Shown here: positions 44,346 to 51,369 of the stretch, in pieces
Layout of the letters: every line of letters starts with the position of its first letter
How positions within the stretch are numbered: the stretch's first letter is position 1
Source of the DNA: Methylomonas methanica MC09
GTDB taxonomy: Bacteria; Pseudomonadota; Gammaproteobacteria; Methylococcales; Methylomonadaceae
Direction: 5' to 3'
Assembly: GCF_000214665.1 (NCBI RefSeq)
Contig: NC_015572.1
Coordinates: 310,001 to 374,000, forward strand
DNA: 64,000 bases
Made by a program: the position numbers and the translations under genes
Notes under the pieces: model-generated
The model's input: the letters and a program-made list of their open reading frames with translations, nothing else
Databases searched by the model: none
What the model was told of the DNA's origin: nothing

Positions 44346-45023
44346 CTAAACCACCGAGGGTCTGTGTAGTAAAGACAAATGGCCGTGGCCTGCATCGTAC
44401 AATTTGTCTGCCAATTCCAGCCGGCCGGCCGGGCCTTTGCCGCGCAGGAATTTCAGTTCGTTTACCGTCAATAAGGTCGCGGCAATCAGGCTGACGGTGC
44501 CGCCGGGCATGCTTAAACTCGCGTTGTCTTGGCGCGGTTTGCTTAACAAAGCCCCTACCCTGCCGCGGCCGTCCTTGATATGGTCGATGTTGAATTCCAG
44601 CGACAGCAGCTCGCCGTCCAGGAGTTTTTCGCTCAGCTTGGCATAGCCGGCCAGAGTGTGGCTGACTTCGGCGATTAACGGAAACAGCCAGGTATCGGCC
44701 AGTTTGTTCAACGGAGCGTCGGCGGAAAGGCCGGCGTCCGGCGTTTCGATAAACACTTCCACGCCCAGACCGGTTTCCGGACGGTCGCGTTCTACCCAGG
44801 GATCCGACAAGCCGTCGGAAACTATACAGGCGTTCCCGCCGTGTCGAGCCGCCAGCCAAGCTGCGCCGGCCGGCCATTCCGGGCCGTCGCTCATCGGCCC
44901 CATCAAGGAAGTCAGTGCGGCGACTTCGGAATCAAAGCGGGATTTTATCGCCTCGTGCCGGGCTTGCGTCGCGAGGTTCAGGCGGTCGGCGTAAGTGAGG
45001 CCGACGATAAATTCAGTCGTCAT
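44346..45023 (-). CDS. Unknown protein in the nif-associated operon
   Basis: The start is taken at ATG 45023 (MTTEFIVGL), overlapping the end of the LRV gene by 11 bases; this gives 225 residues. The N-terminal half includes GGNACIVSDGLSDPWVE and GLGVEVFIETPD, which loosely recalls SUFU-like or immunity-type folds. The C-terminal half has GGTVSLIAATLLTVNELKFL. I cannot name a family with confidence. Gene order (flavodoxin, LRV protein, this, ankyrin) suggests a nitrogen-fixation accessory role. Confidence 0.75.
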   Translation of the reverse strand: MTTEFIVGLTYADRLNLATQARHEAIKSRFDSEVAALTSLMGPMSDGPEWPAGAAWLAARHGGNACIVSDGLSDPWVERDRPETGLGVEVFIETPDAGLSADAPLNKLADTWLFPLIAEVSHTLAGYAKLSEKLLDGELLSLEFNIDHIKDGRGRVGALLSKPRQDNASLSMPGGTVSLIAATLLTVNELKFLRGKGPAGRLELADKLYDAGHGHLSLLHRPSVV

Positions 45024-45780
45024 GATTACAGGTATGAGTGAGGGTTTCCAGGCGCTGTTGAGCCGTCTGGCAGACATCCGGTTCCGGGTCGTTCAGCATG
45101 TGCTGCAGCAACTCGGCATCCGCCCGCAAGGCCACTTCGTAGCGTACCGTCCAGTCGGGATCTTGGCTCAGCATGGCCAAGTCGTCTGTTTCCATGCGCT
45201 GCGCCACGATACGGCGTATTTCCACCTCGGCATCCTGCGCCATCAAACCCAGGCTGACTCGGGGTATACGGGTGGCGACGATGCGCCGCACTTCGCTGTC
45301 GGAATCGGCAACCAGTCGAAACAAACGGCCTTGCGGCAAGCGCCGGGCCACATAGACGCGCACCAAATAATCGGGGTCTTCGGCCATCAATTCCAGCTCG
45401 TGTTCCGGCAAGCGGTCGGCGACGGTGATTCTGACTTCGCGGTCGCTGTCGTTGCGCAGCAAGGTCAGCCATTCCAGCGGCACCCGATAGGCGAGCACGC
45501 GGCGCACGGCTTCGTCGGGATCGGTCAGCAGCGGTTCCAGTTTATTGGTGGGTAAATAACGGGCCGCGATGGCGCGGCGTTCCCAAAACGGGTCCTGGCT
45601 GTATTGCGGGGCCAGACCGGGATGCGCTTTAAAAAAGCGGTCTATCTGCCGGCCGCTGTCGGCGGCCACGCAACGGTCGCCGGGTTTGCAGGCGCCGGCG
45701 GCCAGCAAACTTTGCTGAAACTGGCAGCGGCCGCAGTCGGCCAGCGGCGTGAGATCCGGTTCGATAGTGACGGACAACAT
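45013..45780 (-). CDS. [4Fe-4S] cluster-binding leucine-rich-variant (LRV) repeat protein
   Basis: The start is ATG 45780, two bases after the flavodoxin stop. The 255-residue protein has an N-terminal cysteine cluster (Cys16, 19, 31, 37: CxxC, C, C) expected to hold a 4Fe-4S cluster, followed by about seven LRV repeats of about 24 residues, for example LLTDPDEAVRRVLAYRVP, LLRNDSDREVRITVADRLP, LMAEDPDYLVRVYVARRLP and LVADSDSEVRRIVATRIP. This is the architecture of the LRV protein first seen in the Azotobacter nif region. Confidence 0.93.
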   Translation of the reverse strand: MLSVTIEPDLTPLADCGRCQFQQSLLAAGACKPGDRCVAADSGRQIDRFFKAHPGLAPQYSQDPFWERRAIAARYLPTNKLEPLLTDPDEAVRRVLAYRVPLEWLTLLRNDSDREVRITVADRLPEHELELMAEDPDYLVRVYVARRLPQGRLFRLVADSDSEVRRIVATRIPRVSLGLMAQDAEVEIRRIVAQRMETDDLAMLSQDPDWTVRYEVALRADAELLQHMLNDPEPDVCQTAQQRLETLTHTCNHDD

Positions 45781-45782
45781 AA

Positions 45783-46337
45783 TCAAGCCGCCTGTGCCAA
45801 GGCTGTTAACAGTTGGGGTTTTACCTGCTCCAGCCAGATTTTGATGCGTTCGTCGGTCAAATGCGGCTGGCCGCGTTGATCCAAGACCAAGCCGACAAAT
45901 TGATTGTCGATTATCGATGCGGAATGTTCGAATTGGTAGCCTTCGGTACTCCAGCGGCCGACAATACTGGCGCCCTTGCCGTGAAATACCTGATACAGTT
46001 TGATCAAAGAGCTGGCGAAGCGGGAGGCGTAACGCTCCTGATGGCCCAGCCCAAACAGCGCCACCCGTTTGCCGCTGAGGTCGGCATCGTCAAGACGCGG
46101 TACGAATTCCGCCCAGTTGGCTTCCTGGCAACCCACGTCTCGGCCCGGCAAATCGCCCACGCCGTAACTGGGTGTCCCCAGTATCAATGCGTCGTACTTT
46201 AGCAGTTCGTCGGGACTGGTGCGGTTGATGTTTTTGGGTTTGTCCGCCAATTCTTCGCCGAGCAGGCCATAAATCTTTTTGGCTATCAGGCGGGTACTGC
46301 CGGTATCGGTACCGAAAAAAATGCCGATTTTGCTCAT
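45783..46337 (-). CDS. nifF: Long-chain flavodoxin (NifF-type)
   Basis: The 184-residue protein begins with the FMN phosphate-binding loop FGTDTGSTRLIAKKI and has the second FMN loop GTPSYGVGDLPG and third loop GLGHQERYASRF, with the long-chain insertion. NifF donates electrons to nitrogenase reductase; a general flavodoxin cannot be excluded, but the following LRV gene supports nitrogen fixation. AGGTG lies six bases upstream. It is the first gene of a four-gene operon. Confidence 0.88.
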   Translation of the reverse strand: MSKIGIFFGTDTGSTRLIAKKIYGLLGEELADKPKNINRTSPDELLKYDALILGTPSYGVGDLPGRDVGCQEANWAEFVPRLDDADLSGKRVALFGLGHQERYASRFASSLIKLYQVFHGKGASIVGRWSTEGYQFEHSASIIDNQFVGLVLDQRGQPHLTDERIKIWLEQVKPQLLTALAQAA

Positions 46338-46358
46338 GAATCACCTGTAATCGAAATT

Positions 46359-46372
46359 GCTGGATTAGGCCC
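46359..46372 (-). promoter_or_regulatory. Candidate sigma54 (RpoN) promoter of the flavodoxin operon
   Basis: On the reverse strand TGGGCCTAATCCAGCA shows the GG-N10-GC spacing of sigma54 promoters (GG at 46372-46371, GC at 46360-46359). The predicted start would be only about ten bases before ATG, which is tight. A clear NifA upstream site TGT-N10-ACA was not found. Confidence 0.3.
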
Positions 46373-46718
46373 AAAAGCCTTTTAATTGAAAGTCAGCAAA
46401 ATTCGATCCAGGTTTTTGGAATATTTTGAAAATATTTTTTAATTTAAAATCAGCAGGATACAGTCTGCTGTGTTCGCTGGTCGTTCAGTCTTGTGACGGT
46501 ATGGTTACAATTGCAGCGAAATACAACAATTTGTATACTTTGCGCATAACGGTTGATGCTAGATAGTGACTGCCAAAACGGCAAGTATGATTATCCGTAA
46601 CCTAACGCCCCGTTCATTTCTTCGAGCCCGCGTTTTAATTTTATGTGGAGGCAACAACAGCATCATTTTGATGCCATGCCTGTACGCTGTTCCTGAACTC
46701 ATTCTGTAAGGTATATGC
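46373..46718. other. AT-rich divergent intergenic region
   Basis: These 346 bases lie between the flavodoxin operon and the nuclease gene. They contain an AT-rich palindrome AATATTTTGAAAATATT near 46422-46438, but no gene. Promoters for both directions are expected here. Confidence 0.45.
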
Positions 46719-47717
46719 ATGGCCATTCTTCGTTGCAACAGTTGCGCTTATTTAAGAGAAATCGCCAATGAGCATATAGGCAAATCCGTGAAATGCCCTG
46801 TTTGCCAGCAAACCGCGGTTATCCACGATAGCGTGGCTTTTATAAAAAAGCTGATCGAAAAATACGGCGTATTACTCGCCAAGTACCGCAACCTCGAACA
46901 GTCCGCCAGCCAAGAATCCGAGGCCGCGCCGGCGATGAATCATCCGGGCAAAATAGAAGATCTGGATTTACACAACACCGCTGTCATGGGCGACAGTAAA
47001 CAATATCAACCGATTGTCACTTGGTTCGAGCGAAAAAATGTGCAAGTTGAAGTAAATCATGATGCGTTGGATACGCAGGGCTTTTACGATGAAATCGCCG
47101 TGGAGCTAGGGGACAATATCGATGTGTTGCAGGAGGTTCTGGATAAAATCCGAAAAACCCAAAGAAATAACTACACTTCCGTGACCTTGAATCTGAGTAA
47201 CTACAGTCAGAATCAAATAAAAACCATGACCGCTTTTTGTAAAAACCTTTACGACTTTTCGTTTGTGGCCAAGTATTTTTACGATAAAAATGAAAAAAGA
47301 GCCCGGCTGACCTTGCAAACCGCCCCGGCCATTGTGAATTTTTTCAATGGCGAATGGTTGGAGTGGTACGTTTTTATGAAATTATTAAAGCATTGTTATG
47401 AAAATAGCGGGCTTTTTTCCTGCCTGAGAAATTTCAATATTCAATTCGCCAATGAAGACAAATATGAAGTGGATGTGTTTTTTCTGCTGAATAGCCGCAT
47501 CCCGGTATTCATAGAGTGTAAATCCGGCGAATTCAGGTCTTATATTGAAAAATACAACAAGATGCGTCGCCGTCTGGATATCGATAAGGATAACTTTTTA
47601 TTGCTGGTATTCGGGATTAGCGACGAGCAAGTGCTAGGGTTAACGAAAATGTACGACATCACCTTTGTCAACGAAAAGACCTTTATTCCCCATGTGGTCA
47701 GCCTGATGCCTAAATAA
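46719..47717 (+). CDS. Zinc-ribbon plus PD-(D/E)xK nuclease-like protein (DUF1887-like)
   Basis: The 332-residue protein has an N-terminal zinc ribbon with Cys6, Cys9, Cys26 and Cys29. A middle domain of unknown type (about 95-200) follows, and a C-terminal restriction-like nuclease domain with WLEWYVFMKL, EVDVFFLL (Asp252) and VFIECKSG (Glu266, Lys268). This ExK pattern resembles the nuclease domain of DUF1887/Can1/Card1 proteins, but no CARF domain was seen. A stand-alone nuclease of this type may be a defence protein. It ends just at the convergent halogenase-like gene. Confidence 0.75.
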   Translation: MAILRCNSCAYLREIANEHIGKSVKCPVCQQTAVIHDSVAFIKKLIEKYGVLLAKYRNLEQSASQESEAAPAMNHPGKIEDLDLHNTAVMGDSKQYQPIVTWFERKNVQVEVNHDALDTQGFYDEIAVELGDNIDVLQEVLDKIRKTQRNNYTSVTLNLSNYSQNQIKTMTAFCKNLYDFSFVAKYFYDKNEKRARLTLQTAPAIVNFFNGEWLEWYVFMKLLKHCYENSGLFSCLRNFNIQFANEDKYEVDVFFLLNSRIPVFIECKSGEFRSYIEKYNKMRRRLDIDKDNFLLLVFGISDEQVLGLTKMYDITFVNEKTFIPHVVSLMPK

Positions 47718-48923
47718 TCAGCCGGTTATTCTGCGGCCCGCCAGCAGGCTTTTCTGTAAGGCGTTGTCGTCGACCCATAAGTCGCCCGACAGCAGTCTGG
47801 CTATCTGGCTAGTTAACTCCGGGTCGCGGTGGGCTTCGAAAAACAGGTTATGTACAATGCCGGATTGGTAAAAGCGTTCCACAAACACGCGCATGGTGTC
47901 GAAACCCAGTCGATAGGCTTCGTCATCCTCGGCATGCAGCAGCGGGTCGGCTTCGCGGCCTTCGCTTAAACCCTGGTGCACGCGGTCGGCAATACGGGCC
48001 GCGCTGGTGAAGGCCAGGAATACGCCGGATGAAAATACCGGATCCAGAAAACCGGCGGCATCGCCGCAGCAGGCATAGCGCAGGCCGTAACGCTGACGGT
48101 TGCTGTAGCTGAAGTCCGCTTCGACCCGGATCGGCGCCGATTGCCGGGCACCGTCCAATAATCGCGTCAATATCGGCGAAGCGGCCAGATAGCGTCGCAG
48201 CAGCTCTTCCACCGTGCAATCTTTCGGGCGTTCTTTTTGCACCACCAAGCCCACGCTCAAGCGCCGGCCCGACAGCGGTATGATCCAGATCCAGCCGATA
48301 TCCACCACCGGCACGTAGATGCTGCCCGAGCGGAACAATTCGTCGGCCTCTTCGCCGGGCTGGATAGCTTCGTAGTGAGTGAATACGGCAAACTTGCCTA
48401 GGTTTTCGATTTTATCGATGCCTTTGTGCTGCTTGCCCAACAAGGCGGCGCGGCCGCTGGCGTCTATCAGGTAGCGGGACCGGTAACGGCCTTTGTCGGA
48501 GACAATGTTAACGCCGTCGGCTTGACAGTTCACTTCCAGAACTTTTTCTTCCTGATGGGTTTCCGCGCCATGTTTGGCGGCGTTTTCGAACAATAACTGA
48601 TCAAAAGGCGCGCGCTCCAGCTGGTAGGTTTTGCGATAGACGCTCAACGGGAAATACATGCGCTGATCCGTGCGCTCATCGATGAACACCGCGCCGCTTT
48701 TAAACTGGTTGCCTGCGCTCCAGTCGATGCCCAAACGCTGTACCACCGGTTCGCTAAACGGCAGCATGGATTCGCCGATATGGAAGCGCGGATGTTTATC
48801 GCGTTCCAGCAGCAAGGTCTTGCGGCCGTGTTGCGCCAACAAAGTGGCTGCGGTGCAGCCGGCCGGGCCGCCGCCGACGACCACGACGTCGTAGTCAAAA
48901 CCGTTTTGCATGCTTTCGGGCAT
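47718..48923 (-). CDS. FAD-dependent halogenase-like oxidoreductase
   Basis: I take ATG 48923 as the start; 401 residues. It has the FAD dinucleotide motif VVVGGGPAGCTAA (about 14-26), LLLERDKHPRFHIGESMLP and the halogenase signature GWIWIIP at residues 210-216 (GWxWxIP). Lys75 in FKSGAVF is placed like the conserved Lys of flavin halogenases. GDAAGFLDPVFSSGVFLAF binds FAD. It resembles carrier-protein-type halogenases as well as related non-halogenating flavoproteins. It closes the reverse block of the biosynthetic locus, 23 bases after the BamE-like gene. Confidence 0.85.
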   Translation of the reverse strand: MPESMQNGFDYDVVVVGGGPAGCTAATLLAQHGRKTLLLERDKHPRFHIGESMLPFSEPVVQRLGIDWSAGNQFKSGAVFIDERTDQRMYFPLSVYRKTYQLERAPFDQLLFENAAKHGAETHQEEKVLEVNCQADGVNIVSDKGRYRSRYLIDASGRAALLGKQHKGIDKIENLGKFAVFTHYEAIQPGEEADELFRSGSIYVPVVDIGWIWIIPLSGRRLSVGLVVQKERPKDCTVEELLRRYLAASPILTRLLDGARQSAPIRVEADFSYSNRQRYGLRYACCGDAAGFLDPVFSSGVFLAFTSAARIADRVHQGLSEGREADPLLHAEDDEAYRLGFDTMRVFVERFYQSGIVHNLFFEAHRDPELTSQIARLLSGDLWVDDNALQKSLLAGRRITG

Positions 48924-48946
48924 CGATCGAACCTTTGGGGTAATAA

Positions 48947-49366
48947 TTATTTGGCAAAGCCGTCTTCGGCCGAATTGTAAACGGCACGGTAGACCTTCCA
49001 ATGCACGCCGCCTATACCGGCGCCGGTGTAAGTGACGGAGCCGACGCCTTTGTAAAACTCGTCGGTGCGCATGGTGTCGGGGCCAAAGTAAAACGGAATC
49101 CAGGCTTTACCGGTTTGGTAGGTTTTGGTGTCCGTCGGTTGGCCGAGGATTTCATGTACCTGGCCTTGGGTCATGCCGATTTGAATTTTGGCGAATGCGC
49201 TGTCGGCAGGAAAATTGCCTTCAATAACCGAGTCGGCGGGCTGGCTGGTTTTGCTCACTTGAGTCGAGGCGGGCGCCCCTGTTTGCACCGTAGGTGCGGG
49301 AGATGAGGCGCAGCCAGTCGCCAAGACCAGCGTTGCGGAAATACTCAACAAATTTAGCTGTTTCAT
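48947..49366 (-). CDS. BamE/SmpA-like lipoprotein
   Basis: I take ATG 49366 as the start. The 139-residue protein has a lipoprotein signal with lipobox ATGC, a Ser/Pro/Thr-rich linker and a BamE-like domain with IQIGMTQGQVHEILGQPT and WIPFYFG. BamE proteins are outer-membrane lipoproteins. In this locus the protein could help place the product or the exporter at the outer membrane; that is inference. It lies between the KS-like and halogenase-like genes. Confidence 0.8.
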   Translation of the reverse strand: MKQLNLLSISATLVLATGCASSPAPTVQTGAPASTQVSKTSQPADSVIEGNFPADSAFAKIQIGMTQGQVHEILGQPTDTKTYQTGKAWIPFYFGPDTMRTDEFYKGVGSVTYTGAGIGGVHWKVYRAVYNSAEDGFAK

Positions 49367-49426
49367 CGATTTTAGCCTTATGTGTGGATTGAGATGGATC
49401 AAAGGTAGTGCATTCTATAAGTTTTT

Positions 49427-50167
49427 TCAGCGGTCATATACTTCCACTTGCCACCCGGTGCCGATAAGCAAGCGCGTTTGTGAAGATTGGTTGCCGGCAG
49501 CCGCCTGCGTCAGTAACGGCATGGCCGTCAGTATCGGATTGATATTAATCAGTGTCGCCGATGCGCTGGAAGCCGAGGCATCGAAAAACGGTCGGCCGAT
49601 TTGCAGCAAGGCGTCCGGCAAGCGCTCCGCAGCCAGCACCAGTGCGCAGGCAAACGGGGTTTGCCCCTGTCCCGGCGCCAGATAGTCCGGCCAGCGTTCG
49701 TCGTAGCAAACCAGCAACAATTCGCCGCCATGACAGGCCAATTGGCACCAGGCCTCCAATAAGGCCATGGCAAACGTGTCGTAACCGGCAGCCAGTGCCG
49801 TGGCTGCCTGCGTGCATTGTTGGGCGATGCTCCAATAACCCGCCACGGTGTTCTGCACCGAATTATGAAAGGCGGCGGGCGAAAGCATGGCGTCGGCTTT
49901 GCACAGCTCTACGCAAAGCTGATCGGTAGTCTGTATTTCGCCGGCCACACTGGCAAACACCGCCGGTAGCGAGGCAGGGGAACAGCCCGCTTGCGCGCAG
50001 GCTAGCGTTGCGGCGCTGAAGGCTATCTGCGTGGCTTGGCTGCTGCGCCGGCGCAGCATGGCCGGAATGGCGTCGCGATTAATCCCGCTGGCCGGAAACG
50101 GCAGACGGGCTCGAAATTCGGCGTCCGGGGTGCAAGCGCCGAAGCCCAACAGACTCATGCGTTCCAT
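49427..50167 (-). CDS. Ketosynthase-like chain-length factor (Ketoacyl-synt_2 type)
   Basis: The 246-residue protein resembles the short ketoacyl-synthase-like proteins of aryl polyene clusters, with AFSAATLACAQAG, ASVAGEIQTTDQLCVEL and SPAAFHNSVQNTVAGYWSI. The catalytic Cys-His-His set of a full ketosynthase is not seen, so it is likely a partner or length-controlling subunit. Its ATG at 50167 overlaps the ketosynthase stop (TGATG), a sign of coupled translation. Confidence 0.85.
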   Translation of the reverse strand: MERMSLLGFGACTPDAEFRARLPFPASGINRDAIPAMLRRRSSQATQIAFSAATLACAQAGCSPASLPAVFASVAGEIQTTDQLCVELCKADAMLSPAAFHNSVQNTVAGYWSIAQQCTQAATALAAGYDTFAMALLEAWCQLACHGGELLLVCYDERWPDYLAPGQGQTPFACALVLAAERLPDALLQIGRPFFDASASSASATLININPILTAMPLLTQAAAGNQSSQTRLLIGTGWQVEVYDR

Positions 50168-51369
50168 CACGCCGCCTCCAATAGTACGCTGGCATTATTG
50201 CCGCCGAAACCGAAGGCATTGCTCAGGATTAAGCGGGGCGGGCTGTTTAAATCGGGATCGGCGACGATAGGTAGCGCGCATTGCGGATCCGCGTGCTGGA
50301 AGCCGCAATTGCCGGGCAGAAAGCCTTTTTCCAAAGCCAGTAGGCTGATTGTCACTTCCACGGCTCCGGCGGCGCCCAGGGTATGCCCGAGCAGGCCTTT
50401 TACGCCGGCACAGCGCGGCGGATGGCGGAATACCCGGTGCACGGCGTTGGCTTCGGATAAATCGTTCAGCTGGCTGGCCGTGGCGTGCAGATTGATGTAA
50501 TCGACCTGTTCCGGCCGGCGGCCGGCCAGTTGCAGCGCTCTGTTCATGGCGTCTGCCGCGCCCTGGCCTTCGGGGTGCGGTGCGCTCATATGGTGGGCGT
50601 CCGACGCTTCCCCGACGGCCAACAGACGGGGACATGCCGCGTTGTCGGAAGCGGGGCGTTCCAGTAACAGCAAGGCCGCCGCTTCGCCAATGTTGATACC
50701 TTGGCGGCCGCTATCCATGGGCCGGCAAGGTTCCGGCGATACCAGTTGCAAGCTGTTGAAACCGAACAAAGTCAGCCGGCACAAGCTGTCCACTCCGGCC
50801 ACCAGCACCGCGTCGCAGACATCGGCGTCCAGCAGGCGTTGCGCCGCGCCCAGGGCTTTGGCGCTGGACGAGCAGGCGGTGGAAATGCTGTAACAAGGGC
50901 CGCGCAATTCTAGTTCGTGCCACAAGAATTCAGCGCTGGCCTGGGCGGTATGGGTATGCAGAAAACTAAAATCGCCCGGCATTGCGCCGTCGCGCAGCAG
51001 CTGCTTGTAGGCTATTTCGGTTTCGTAGATGCCGGAGGTGCTGGTGCCCAAGACCACGCCCACCCGCCCGGCTCCATAGCGAGCAAGGGCTCGTTCAGTC
51101 GCGGCGCGAATATTGCCCTGCGCCAGTGCGTGCAGCGCCAGTCTGGCGTTGCGGCAGGCGTAATGTTGCAAGTGCGGGCGGACAGCCGGTAAAGGCGATA
51201 TGACTTCGCCCACTACCGTTTCAAATGGTAGTTCGAACAATTGCAGCGGCTTTACACAACTGCGATTGGCGAGCAAGGCCGTGTGTAAGGCGTTTAGGTT
51301 ATCGCCCGCCGCACTGACGCATTCATAGGCGGTGATGGCAACGGGAGCGATGCGAGGTGTTCGGTTCAT
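50167..51369 (-). CDS. Beta-ketoacyl-ACP synthase
   Basis: I take ATG 51369 as the start; it overlaps the exporter stop (ATGA). The 400-residue enzyme has the thiolase fold with active-site Cys166 in STACSSSAKAL, one His in NLHATASQLNDLSEAN (HAT where most have HGT) and one His in GLLGHTLGAAGAVE, so the catalytic triad is complete. GFGGNNASVLLE is near the end. It would elongate an acyl chain on the carrier protein encoded at 54918. Sequence and context resemble FabF-like ketosynthases of aryl polyene clusters. Confidence 0.9.
   Translation of the reverse strand: MNRTPRIAPVAITAYECVSAAGDNLNALHTALLANRSCVKPLQLFELPFETVVGEVISPLPAVRPHLQHYACRNARLALHALAQGNIRAATERALARYGAGRVGVVLGTSTSGIYETEIAYKQLLRDGAMPGDFSFLHTHTAQASAEFLWHELELRGPCYSISTACSSSAKALGAAQRLLDADVCDAVLVAGVDSLCRLTLFGFNSLQLVSPEPCRPMDSGRQGINIGEAAALLLLERPASDNAACPRLLAVGEASDAHHMSAPHPEGQGAADAMNRALQLAGRRPEQVDYINLHATASQLNDLSEANAVHRVFRHPPRCAGVKGLLGHTLGAAGAVEVTISLLALEKGFLPGNCGFQHADPQCALPIVADPDLNSPPRLILSNAFGFGGNNASVLLEAA

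Noticed and set aside
44332-44877. N-terminal extension of the ankyrin gene
   Set aside because: The frame is open, but it is antisense-like Arg/Gly-rich sequence over a well supported gene; MNTSEE at 44331 is the natural start.
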